This document shows positions 1 to 5,735 of a DNA stretch of 5,746 nucleotides, in pieces. Positions within the stretch are counted from its first letter, which is position 1. Every line of letters begins with the position of its first letter. The notes under the pieces were generated by a model, which did no database searches, was not told the DNA's origin, and saw only the letters and a list, made by a program, of their open reading frames with translations. The stretch comes from JAEZKC01 sp046546375 (GTDB lineage: Bacteria > Fibrobacterota > Chitinivibrionia > Chitinivibrionales > Chitinispirillaceae), in NCBI GenBank assembly GCA_046546375.1, contig JBKGXV010000148.1, forward strand, positions 1 through 5,746. The letters are read 5' to 3'. Both the position numbers and the translations under genes were made by a program.

Positions 1-197
1 TCTTTTCCCTTTGCTATCTATTTATTATTCGCTATCCATTCCGGTTCCCGATCTTCGTGATGAGGAAACCTCCGGTCACTTTTCAGCAACGGAGCATCAA
101 TGCGGAAAACGAACATAGCGTAACCGCAGAGGCGTCCTCGCCGTAAACAAAAAAATCCTGAAAACATGCCTGAAAAATAAGAACCTTACCACTGCAT

Positions 198-225
198 TTT
201 ACACCCGAAAAGACCTGGATATATT
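198..225 (+). promoter_or_regulatory. Candidate sigma70-type promoter
   Basis: A TTTACA hexamer (198-203) is separated by 16 bases from TATATT (220-225). Each differs from the sigma70 consensus (TTGACA, TATAAT) at one position. Transcription would start near 232, upstream of the short ORF at 275 and the exported-protein gene at 527. This is only a consensus match. If the ORF at 275 is the tail of a truncated gene, the promoter may be a coincidence of AT-rich sequence. Confidence 0.35.
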
Positions 226-274
226 TTGAATAGACAATAGAGCGGGCTTCGGTAGACAAACGCTCTCTGCTGAA

Positions 275-493
275 ATGATCTGTGATCTCAAGACCAACAG
301 AGTTACTCAGGTCAAAATGGGTGGTTCCGTGTTGAAACTCAAATACCGCAGTATATCAGGGATAGACTGTATAGAAAAAATCACGCTGGAAGGTATTAGC
401 GGGCCCAGTTCGGTCAGGGTGCAGATTGTTTTTGACCCTGTTACCATAAATACGGAAATCGAACCGGAATTGTTCAGTATAAAAGAAAAGTAA
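275..493 (+). CDS. Short ORF, possible C-terminal remnant of a LolA/DUF4292-like lipoprotein-sorting domain
   Basis: The 72-residue product has alternating beta-strand character, with the sequences VLKLKYRSI, GIDCIEKITLEG and VRVQIVFDPVTINTEIEPELFSI. That order (a 'Y..' strand, a 'G...P/EKI' turn, then a 'V.I.FD.V.IN..I....F.I' ending) resembles the last strands of LolA-like / DUF4292 outer-membrane lipoprotein-sorting domains. Those domains normally exceed 180 residues, so most of the fold would be missing. There is no Shine-Dalgarno sequence before the ATG at 275. The same frame stays open back to 230, where it meets a TGA at 227-229. This fits a 5'-truncated remnant better than a complete small gene. 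The exported-protein gene starts 33 bases after its stop on the same strand. The family link comes from pattern recognition only; a small unrelated protein is also possible. Confidence 0.4.
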   Translation: MICDLKTNRVTQVKMGGSVLKLKYRSISGIDCIEKITLEGISGPSSVRVQIVFDPVTINTEIEPELFSIKEK

Positions 494-526
494 CACAGAA
501 ATTCAGGAGTTATAGAAAGAGGTTTT

Positions 527-1384
527 ATGAATATATGTCGTTTGTTGAAAACTGCAAATTTTGTACTACTGCTGTTTCTCTTTACCTGCGTTTTTCACCT
601 GACCTGCACTTGTTCCGGTATGGTTCAGGAAGATGAATGGTGGGGGTTGGTCACTTTTATAGGGGATAAAGAACACTACGCGGTGATCAAGCACTACAAG
701 AAATACACTACAGGTACTTCTCCACTAGAATATAACGGTGAAGTTCTCGAAACCAAATCCACTGTTTTTATAAAGAATGCCCGCACCGGTGATTCAAAGA
801 AAATATTCGAAACCCCGGGACAGATTGCAAATTTCCTCCCCTGTCTTCCGGACACCGCGATCAGCTTTGTAGGAGGCGGGCAGGGACATGTGTATAAATA
901 TACCGGGGAACTAATTACCAATTTCAAGGGTTCCGGGGTGATGGGTGGTTGGACTGAGCCCTATGTGAAATATATTACACGAGATGGTGGTAGCATTTTG
1001 GTGGAAAGAGATTGGGTTACCAATAATTCGATTTTAATTGATTCATCTAATTACTCATCTGTTCAGCCATGGGGTATCATAAATAAATGGCGTGGAGCAT
1101 TCATTGTTAAAAATGAAACTAAATTTGAATATTCAGATTTAGTACCCAATGGTCGAAATGACCAATGGATAAATGAAAAGCAGATAATGAAGCATACTGC
1201 TTTGAATGTCTATGACAGTAATTATGTCATCCTTTTTAATATCGAAACACATGAAATTGATACTTTGTATAACTTAGGAAAGGGTGAACAAAGTGGGTAT
1301 GCCAGTGTTAATAGTAATGCTACACTTCTCATAACAAGTAATCTGGAACTCATCAATCTCTCAAAAAATGAATACAAAAGGTGA
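527..1384 (+). CDS. Exported protein of unknown function, possibly beta-propeller-like
   Basis: The gene encodes 285 residues and I do not recognise a named family. Residues 12-26 form a hydrophobic export signal preceded by K8/R5. Cysteines at 21, 27 and 29 lie in or just after it, but none sits in a canonical lipobox, so lipoprotein status is doubtful. The mature part is rich in Tyr, Trp, Gly and Asn. It contains short strand-turn units such as STVFIKNARTGDSKKIFETP, HVYKYTGELITNF and YVILFNIETHEIDTLYNLG, which resemble blades of WD40/TolB-like propellers. This suggests a periplasmic or surface beta-protein, as inference only. The ATG at 527 follows AAGAGG (517-522). Hand-counted GC falls from about 52% (781-960) to about 33% (961-1380) with no break in frame. 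The stop TGA (1382-1384) overlaps the ribosome-binding site of the downstream hydrolase, so the two genes are probably co-transcribed and translationally coupled. Confidence 0.75.
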   Translation: MNICRLLKTANFVLLLFLFTCVFHLTCTCSGMVQEDEWWGLVTFIGDKEHYAVIKHYKKYTTGTSPLEYNGEVLETKSTVFIKNARTGDSKKIFETPGQIANFLPCLPDTAISFVGGGQGHVYKYTGELITNFKGSGVMGGWTEPYVKYITRDGGSILVERDWVTNNSILIDSSNYSSVQPWGIINKWRGAFIVKNETKFEYSDLVPNGRNDQWINEKQIMKHTALNVYDSNYVILFNIETHEIDTLYNLGKGEQSGYASVNSNATLLITSNLELINLSKNEYKR

Positions 1385-1389
1385 TTATG
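1376..1389 (+). promoter_or_regulatory. Shine-Dalgarno site overlapping the upstream stop codon
   Basis: AAAAGGTGAT (1376-1385) lies immediately before the ATG at 1387 and contains the TGA stop of the upstream gene. It decides the start: the ATG at 1387, 5 bases after AAGG, rather than the GTG at 1381, which is itself part of the Shine-Dalgarno sequence. The arrangement suggests translational coupling of the two exported proteins. Confidence 0.6.
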
Positions 1390-2079
1390 AAACGCTTTAC
1401 TCTACTCTTTCTGGTTATGACCATATCGATAAAAGCCAAGCCACTTGAGCCGTATGGAAACTATTTGGTTGTGCTTGTTCATGGTATCCATGTCAACTAT
1501 GAAACTGGAAACGAACAGGTTTGCATTCCCTGTCAGAGTGATATTGATTGTGAAGAAATAAAGCAGAAAACGATTGATACTCTTCGAATGGAAACAGGTT
1601 TATTTCAGGAAAATTTTGGCGTATCTGTTGCCCGTTCGATACGGCACGAAATCGACAGTGTTCCTGAGATCGTTTCTAGTGATACGGTTTGGAATTATGA
1701 TACTATTCATGATACGACTCGCGTTGTTTGTTACAGAAAAACTACTTATGAAGAAGAAAAAAAAGCATCCCATCTTTTTGATCCTGGTGCAGACCCGTTT
1801 GGTATGGATTTCGGCGATCTGAAGAAATATCTGGAAGAGGAACTGGGTATCAGAGGTCACGTTTATGCGTACAACTTTCATGACCCTGCAGAAACTTATC
1901 ATACTTTTGATACATCTGAATCCGCAATGTCTCTAGCCAGACAGTTGGGGGATAGAGACAGCAGTTTCTCTTATGAAACAGGGGATTATAAACTATTCCC
2001 GACGTATCGTCCTAATCTGGACCGGTCAGATAATTGGTTTTACCAAAATATGTTTAAAGAAGAAGACAGGTATTTATGA
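1387..2079 (+). pseudogene. Exported alpha/beta-hydrolase (lipase/esterase-like), N-terminal part, truncated
   Basis: The open frame gives 230 residues from the ATG at 1387. Residues 1-17 form a signal peptide (MKRFTLLFLVMTISIKA). The strand-turn NYLVVLVHGIHVN at 25-37 is the first core strand plus oxyanion-hole HG motif (H32-G33) typical of lipase-like alpha/beta hydrolases. A long Asp/Thr-rich insert with several cysteines follows, then a DLKKYLEEELGIRGHVYAYNF segment and a SLARQLGDR helix, matching the region just before the catalytic serine in secreted lipase-like hydrolases. No G-x-S-x-G or GHS nucleophile motif appears before the stop at 2077-2079, and no acid/histidine half follows. 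The protein therefore cannot be a complete hydrolase. The next 200 bases code for a different domain in the +1 frame, so the likely history is an internal deletion with frame change. A short non-enzymatic HG-containing protein is the alternative reading. Confidence 0.65.
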
Positions 2080-2275
2080 CTCGTATCTGGGACAGCAGAA
2101 TATTCCGCTTGCTGCAGGGGATGGCGCATTTGCAGAAATCAGTTTTCTTTTACCATCCAAATTCTTTGATACTATGAACAGCAATTTCAATGATGCAAAG
2201 ATCAAAATCGTTGTGAATACTGATGACAATTATGGTTCATTCAATCTGGATAATCTGCTTTTCATAACTGAATAG
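2064..2275 (+). pseudogene. Out-of-frame C-terminal beta-sandwich (carbohydrate-binding-like) fragment of the hydrolase gene
   Basis: In the frame one base ahead of the hydrolase, about 65 residues read as convincing protein from roughly 2064 to the TAG at 2273-2275. They include YDSYLGQQNIPLAAGDGAF, AEISFLLPSKFF, KIKIVVNTDDNYGSF and NLDNLLF. The final NTDDNYGSFNLDN pattern resembles the last strands of jelly-roll carbohydrate-binding modules, where a late Asp-Asn pair precedes the terminal strand. The same frame upstream of about 2060 (1973-2060) reads as basic, shadow-like sequence. The domain therefore has no credible start of its own and must once have been fused to a larger protein, most simply the hydrolase. 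The frame switch lies near the AAAGAAGAAGAC tract (2056-2067). The domain assignment is by pattern only. Confidence 0.5.
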
Positions 2276-2297
2276 CCGGCAATTACTAGGAATGATA

Positions 2298-2340
2298 AGG
2301 GGTGCTCTCGGTATAACGGATCAGAGGGTACTCTTCTTTC
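2298..2340 (+). terminator. Possible hairpin terminator after the hydrolase pseudogene
   Basis: AGGGGTGCTCTC (2298-2309) can pair over 12 positions with GAGGGTACTCTT (2324-2335), counting four or five G-U pairs, around a 14-base loop. A pyrimidine tract (TCTTCTTTC) overlaps and follows the stem. It lies 22 bases after the stop of the upstream pseudogene and before the ABC gene. The many G-U pairs and the mixed C/T tail make it a weak example of an intrinsic terminator. Confidence 0.35.
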
Positions 2341-2387
2341 TCCCGCCCCATCTTTTATATTCCTCTGTGCACCGAAACTCCCACTTC

Positions 2388-2404
2388 AAAGGACAACCGC
2401 CTTG
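2388..2404 (+). promoter_or_regulatory. Ribosome-binding site selecting a TTG start
   Basis: AAAGGA (2388-2393) lies 8 bases before the TTG at 2402-2404. From this TTG the frame begins directly with MISVENLQFTY, the usual first strand of an ABC ATPase. No in-frame ATG lies nearby, which supports TTG as the original start. Confidence 0.55.
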
Positions 2405-3198
2405 ATCAGTGTCGAAAATCTGCAGTTCACCTACAGGGGAGCAAAAGAGGAAACCCTCCACAAACTCCGTTTCTCCATCTCGAAAGGGGAAATTTTCGGC
2501 TTTCTGGGGCCCAGCGGCTCGGGCAAAAGCACAACCCAGAAAATCCTCACCGGGCTGCTTAAAGAATACTCCGGAAAAGTTGAAGTGGGCGGCAGGGAGA
2601 TAAGGAAAATCTCACCCGACTACTACGAAAAGGTGGGCGTGGTGTTCAAATTCCCCAATCTCTTCACCAAATTCACTGCGCTTGAAAACCTTGCCTATTT
2701 CAGGAGGTCTTTACTCCGGGAAAACCGAAGATCCCCTGAAGCTTCTCGATATGGTGGGACTTGAAAAGGACAGAAATACCCGGGTGAGCGAGTTCTCCAA
2801 GTAAATGAAAATGAGACTCAACTTCTGCCGGGGGCTGCTCAATCACCCTAAAGTGCTCTTTCTGGACGAACCCACCTCGGGGCTCGACCCGGTGAACGCC
2901 CGCGGGGTCCTGGACATAATAAAACAGAAAAAAGAAAGAGGGAACCACCATATTCCTCACCACCCACAACATGCATGTGGCCGATGAACTCTGCGACAGA
3001 GTGGCATTCATCATCGACGGACGCATCGTGCTTGTCGATTCCCCCCGCTCGCTCAAGCTGCAGAAAGGGAAAAAGAGGGTGAGAGTGGAACACAGGGAAT
3101 CTTCCGAACTGGCCGCGGAAGAATTTTCTCTCGAAGGGCTCGGTGACAATTCCCGCTTCCTCGGGTACAGATGGTTCCAGAGAAAAGTCCTGATATGA
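2402..3198 (+). pseudogene. ABC transporter ATP-binding protein, drug-export (ABC-2) type, disrupted by two frameshifts and a stop
   Basis: With its lesions repaired, this gene would encode about 264 residues of a cytoplasmic ATPase that powers an ABC-2-type exporter; it recalls fluoroquinolone-export ATPases. Visible motifs: A-loop Y11, Walker A GPSGSGKST (36-44), a Q-loop region VVFKFPNLF with Lys where Gln is usual, Walker B VLFLDEP (near 2853-2873), D-loop SGLD, and H-loop TTHNM. Lesion 1: an extra G in AGGAGG (2702-2707); removing it gives AYFRSLYSGKTEDPLKLLDM. Lesion 2: TAA at 2802-2804 replaces the glycine of the signature motif, so SKGMKMR reads SK-stop-MKMR. Lesion 3: an extra G in GGG (2940-2942); removing it gives ERGTTIFLTTHNMHVADELC. 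After it the frame runs intact to the TGA at 3196-3198. No permease gene follows, although members of this family are normally paired with one. Clear pseudogene; the substrate is unknown. Confidence 0.9.
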
Positions 3199-3206
3199 AA
3201 AATCGA

Positions 3207-3722
3207 TCAGTCACCATCCAGATCATCATTTTCAAGGGCCACATCACAGTAGTCCCTCTGAAAACAGCTCTCGCAGTCACCGCCGCAGCCGTTATAAATC
3301 GTGTTGCTCGGGTCATCGGGTGATATCTTGTCATTCAGAACAGTGTCTACTATGAATTCGTAAAATATCTTGTCGGGCAGTTTCTCCACCAGATCCACAT
3401 AAATTCTGCTCTTTTCCAGAATATCGAGAATATCCTCGATTTTTTTCTCCAGCTCTTCTTCATTGAAAGTATCCGCATCCGGGAATTCGAAATTTTTTGG
3501 AAACAGCGTGCGGATCACTATCTCATTGTGGGGCTTTTTGATACTTTCCTCGCAGTCGAGGATATGCTTGAGAAACGCGTTGTGGATTTTGGGGTCTTTT
3601 TCTTCCATACCGCCGAAATGGGCTCCCATCTTGCTGAGTTTCTCTTCGAGAATTCTGTTTTCCTCCCGCAGCTTGCGGTCCTGTGAAGATGTACCGTTTT
3701 TGATTTCCTCAGGAAAGATCAT
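3207..3722 (-). CDS. Conserved-looking hypothetical protein with coiled coil and C-terminal Cys4 cluster
   Basis: The 171-residue product is acidic and has no signal peptide, so it is probably cytoplasmic. Residues about 14-33 (QDRKLREENRILEEKLSK) form a short coiled coil. The central part (about 43-135) is helical, with DPKIHNAFLKHILDCEES, a FEFPDADTFNEEELEKKIEDI segment and LPDKIFYEFIVDTVL. This layout recalls an uncharacterised bacterial domain with an 'IYRFI.EE' core. The end has C146-x3-C150-x2-C153-x5-C159, read as CGGDCESCFQRDYC, which suggests zinc or iron-sulfur binding; an acidic tail follows. The ATG at 3722-3720 is preceded by a near-perfect Shine-Dalgarno (GAGGAGGT, 3734-3727) with a 4-base gap. 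The stop lies only 8 bases from the end of the convergent ABC pseudogene. No frame damage is visible, unlike that neighbour. Function is unknown; regulator or metal-dependent roles are speculation. Confidence 0.85.
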   Translation of the reverse strand: MIFPEEIKNGTSSQDRKLREENRILEEKLSKMGAHFGGMEEKDPKIHNAFLKHILDCEESIKKPHNEIVIRTLFPKNFEFPDADTFNEEELEKKIEDILDILEKSRIYVDLVEKLPDKIFYEFIVDTVLNDKISPDDPSNTIYNGCGGDCESCFQRDYCDVALENDDLDGD

Positions 3723-3789
3723 AATTACCTCCTCAGGTTTTTTAAGGGTTTTGTATGTATCGGGAATGGGTATGTCGGAAAGGCAGAGC

Positions 3790-3844
3790 GCTGACCGGGA
3801 AGATCCGGTGCTGACTCTTGTATTTGAAATATATCATGACCGGT
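3790..3844. promoter_or_regulatory. Inverted repeat between direct repeats in the divergent intergenic region
   Basis: ACCGG (3794-3798) and CCGGT (3805-3809) form an inverted repeat with a 6-base centre. GCTGAC occurs at 3790-3795 and again at 3810-3815, exactly 20 bases apart (about two helical turns). A third related site, TGACCGG, is at 3837-3843, matching 3792-3798. The cluster lies between the start of the minus-strand gene (3722) and the start of the plus-strand gene (3958), where a shared operator would be expected. I could not place convincing -35/-10 pairs for either gene, so the regulatory reading is tentative. Confidence 0.25.
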
Positions 3845-3945
3845 AGAGAGTCAACTGAGCAGAGCTTCTCCGGGGGATTTGCGAAACCTGTTTGATTGCG
3901 CTTAGATCAATAATATTTTTAATGAATATGTGCTCTGATAAAGAG

Positions 3946-3960
3946 GGAGGTGTTTTTGTG
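3946..3960 (+). promoter_or_regulatory. Ribosome-binding site selecting a GTG start
   Basis: GGAGG (3946-3950, inside GAGGGAGGT) lies 7 bases before GTG at 3958. Starting here gives a clean signal peptide (MRLSVLLAVLIVLG). The more upstream TTG (3892) and the ATGs at 3922 and 3928 lack such a site and would place polar residues before the signal. Confidence 0.7.
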
Positions 3961-5592
3961 AGATTAAGCGTTTTACTTGCTGTACTTATTGTTCTGGGGG
4001 ATTTCAGCGGACTCGCGGTGGGTTCTGCCCGCTGCGCCGAATCCGATGATGAAAAACCGGTTCTGTCCACTGCCGCGGGGTGGGGGGTGATTGGTGGTCT
4101 GGTCATACTCGCCGCAAGTACTGGTGCCTATTTTCTGCACCGTCACAACAAGAGGCAGGTGTTTCTCAGGGATTCCGTCGCCACTGTCATAGAGGAGCGG
4201 TTCTCAAAGGCGCGGAAGCTGCATGAAGAGGAGAAGTTCAAAGAGGCCGCAGAGGAGTTCAGGGCCGTTCTGGGGCGCTGGGGTGAATACAAAGGCTGCC
4301 GTCCCTCCGACAAGAGACCCGAGCAGCTCGACAGTACCAAGCTGGTGCGGAAGATTGGCGGATCTGAATACCTGCACAGCCATATGGATTTCATCAATAT
4401 GCTCCGGGATTCCGTTCCCAATCTCCCGCTGGACCCTTACGAATTGGTGAGGCTTGATCGGCTGGAGGTGCAAGATGAGATGGCTTCTCTGAGGGATACC
4501 ATCAGTTCGGTGAAAAAGAAGTCCGAGGGGTTTGACGAGGAGTTCAGGTACGGATTCGGTGAAGTGGAGACGGCACTGGACAGTGTTGATCAGATCTTCC
4601 ATGATGTATATGAACAGCAGGCACTCAATTTCAGTCTCAAAAGCAAATTCTTCTATAATCAGGCCAGAGAAACCAAGGACACGGCCGATCTGCGTCGCTA
4701 TGTTCAGGACTGTGACTATTACCAGTGCGAGAAGTCCTGGTGTGAAAAGGCGCGTTTTCTGCTCGATCCTCCCGTGGCTGCGGACACGGATGCCGATACG
4801 GTGAAGGAAGTGAAAGATACGGTCATGACCGAATACCGTGTCGCTATGGAATCGGGGAGACTTGACATGCTGGAGGTGTTTCTGGAGAAATATGCTGATA
4901 AAAAATACAGAAAATACAGGACGGTTATTGACAGTGCGAATCAGCTTGCAGTCAGGCTGCGCAAGGAGATGGATGCCGAAATGGCCTACAACAGGGCTCA
5001 TCCTCTTTTCTCCAATGCGGATGTATCCCAGCTGGAGCTGCAGATGGCCGGGGTGAGTGATCAGGAAGGGAAGTTTATCCGTTCCGTACTGAAGCAGCTT
5101 GAAGCGGAGGTGAAGAGGATCGCGCAGGTCCGTTTCCCGGCGTTTCTCAGTGTGGATTTTTCAAAAGAGAACGGCTCAGTCGCCCTGACCGGGTTTGTCA
5201 ATTGTGAAAAGGACGTCGAAACTGTTCAGGACAGCAGTACCGGAAATGATAGGGTACATCTCCCCGGAGCGGAATCCGCCATGGAGTTTCTGTTTGAGTT
5301 CAGGCAGTCGGTGAAGGAAAATGTCGGCAGTTCAGGGCTTGCTCAAGAGCAGAAGAAGAAGGTTTTGGGACGTGTGGACAAGGCCAGTCTTATTGTCCGG
5401 CTCAGAAAGAGCTCGCAGGACTATGTCACCTTCTATGCCAGAGTGAAGGATGATGAGGTCAGCTGGTATGATTTCTACGATATCTCAGTTTCCGACAAGC
5501 GGGATGTGCGTGTCAGTTCACAGTCGGTTCCTCTGATCAGTTCTCAGGGCGAGAAAACACCCGGGTTGGTGAATACCTTCTTCAGGAAGTGA
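3958..5592 (+). CDS. Membrane-anchored helical (TPR-like) protein with C-terminal beta-rich region, function unknown
   Basis: The GTG start gives 544 residues. Residues 1-24 are a signal peptide (hydrophobic core 3-13, plausible cleavage after VGSA at 24). A short acidic stretch (ESDDEK) follows, then a second membrane helix at about 39-60 (VIGGLVILAASTGAYFL) ending in the basic HRHNKRQ. By the positive-inside rule the long C-terminal part would face the cytoplasm and only about 15 residues would be outside. Residues 72-110 are helical and TPR-like (FSKARKLHEEEKFKEAAEEF). Residues 170-225 are amphipathic and probably coiled. Two similar units follow: 241-270 (DTADLRRYVQDCDYYQCEKS, three Cys) and 299-327 (SGRLDMLEVFLEKYADKKYR), resembling 'L..F...Y' tetratricopeptide-type repeats. 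Residues about 394-533 look beta-rich. I do not recognise a named family. An envelope scaffold or sensor role is inference. The frame is intact, with about 50% or higher GC, unlike the AT-rich genes at 961-2275. Confidence 0.85.
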   Translation: MRLSVLLAVLIVLGDFSGLAVGSARCAESDDEKPVLSTAAGWGVIGGLVILAASTGAYFLHRHNKRQVFLRDSVATVIEERFSKARKLHEEEKFKEAAEEFRAVLGRWGEYKGCRPSDKRPEQLDSTKLVRKIGGSEYLHSHMDFINMLRDSVPNLPLDPYELVRLDRLEVQDEMASLRDTISSVKKKSEGFDEEFRYGFGEVETALDSVDQIFHDVYEQQALNFSLKSKFFYNQARETKDTADLRRYVQDCDYYQCEKSWCEKARFLLDPPVAADTDADTVKEVKDTVMTEYRVAMESGRLDMLEVFLEKYADKKYRKYRTVIDSANQLAVRLRKEMDAEMAYNRAHPLFSNADVSQLELQMAGVSDQEGKFIRSVLKQLEAEVKRIAQVRFPAFLSVDFSKENGSVALTGFVNCEKDVETVQDSSTGNDRVHLPGAESAMEFLFEFRQSVKENVGSSGLAQEQKKKVLGRVDKASLIVRLRKSSQDYVTFYARVKDDEVSWYDFYDISVSDKRDVRVSSQSVPLISSQGEKTPGLVNTFFRK

Positions 5593-5618
5593 GTGAACGG
5601 AGAACGGATTTTCTCACA

Positions 5619-5658
5619 CAGAGGCGCAGAAAGCGCAGATCGGAAAAAGACGCAGCGG
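5619..5658. repeat. Short GCGCAGA-type repeats
   Basis: GCGCAGA occurs at 5624-5630 and 5633-5639, with a related ACGCAGC at 5650-5656, inside a 'cacagaggcgcagaaagcgcag' style stretch. From memory, such CAGAGGCGCAGA runs recur between genes in many environmental bacterial genomes. The 8-mer CAGAGGCG is also present at 127-134. I see no coding potential here. A coincidence of low-complexity sequence is possible. Confidence 0.35.
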
Positions 5659-5684
5659 TTTTTGATTGTAGAGATGGAGGTTCG

Positions 5685-5735
5685 TTCCTATCCGCTCGTA
5701 CTGAGCCCGTCCCGCTTAGCGGGAGTCGAAGCACA
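5685..5735. repeat. Palindromic intergenic element (REP-like dispersed repeat)
   Basis: TCCCGC (5710-5715) and GCGGGA (5719-5724) form a perfect 6-base stem around TTA. They are set between 'CTCGTACTGAGCCCG' on the left and 'GTCGAAGCAC' on the right. The outer halves together read like the CTGAGCC...GTCGAAG element that, from memory, is scattered between genes in many environmental bacterial genomes. No T-tract follows the hairpin, so it is not a typical intrinsic terminator. The element may continue past the window end. Confidence 0.45.

Noticed and set aside
1..197. A gene or RNA at the left edge
   Set aside because: All frames are short or interrupted, and the small GC-rich inverted repeat near 129-143 (GAGG/CCTC or GGCG/CGCC) is too weak to call. 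I see no supported feature beyond the promoter candidate that follows.
2056..2079. Programmed +1 frameshift joining the hydrolase and the beta-sandwich tail
   Set aside because: The TTA-TGA-C context only loosely resembles the prfB site, there is no upstream Shine-Dalgarno stimulator, and even the joined product would lack a catalytic serine. Deletion is simpler.
2700..3149. A 149-codon minus-strand frame across the ABC gene
   Set aside because: It is the complement of clear ABC ATPase motifs (Walker B, H-loop) and its product is low-complexity Ser/Phe-rich sequence.
3195..3323. An ATG overlapping the ABC stop (ATGA) that could start a partner permease
   Set aside because: The frame closes after 42 codons and is the exact antisense of the Cys-cluster end of the minus-strand gene. 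It has no credible membrane segment.
3892..3957. Upstream TTG start for the 544-residue protein
   Set aside because: It has no ribosome-binding site and would put about 22 extra residues including DKEGG before the signal peptide. The GTG at 3958 has GGAGG at ideal spacing.
4204..5001. A 265-codon open frame on the minus strand
   Set aside because: It is fully antisense to the 544-residue gene, which has a strong ribosome-binding site, signal peptide and coherent composition. The antisense product has no recognisable motif.
5710..5724. Hairpin TCCCGC-TTA-GCGGGA as an intrinsic terminator
   Set aside because: No run of T follows (the next bases are GTCGAAGC), and it fits better as part of a dispersed palindromic repeat.
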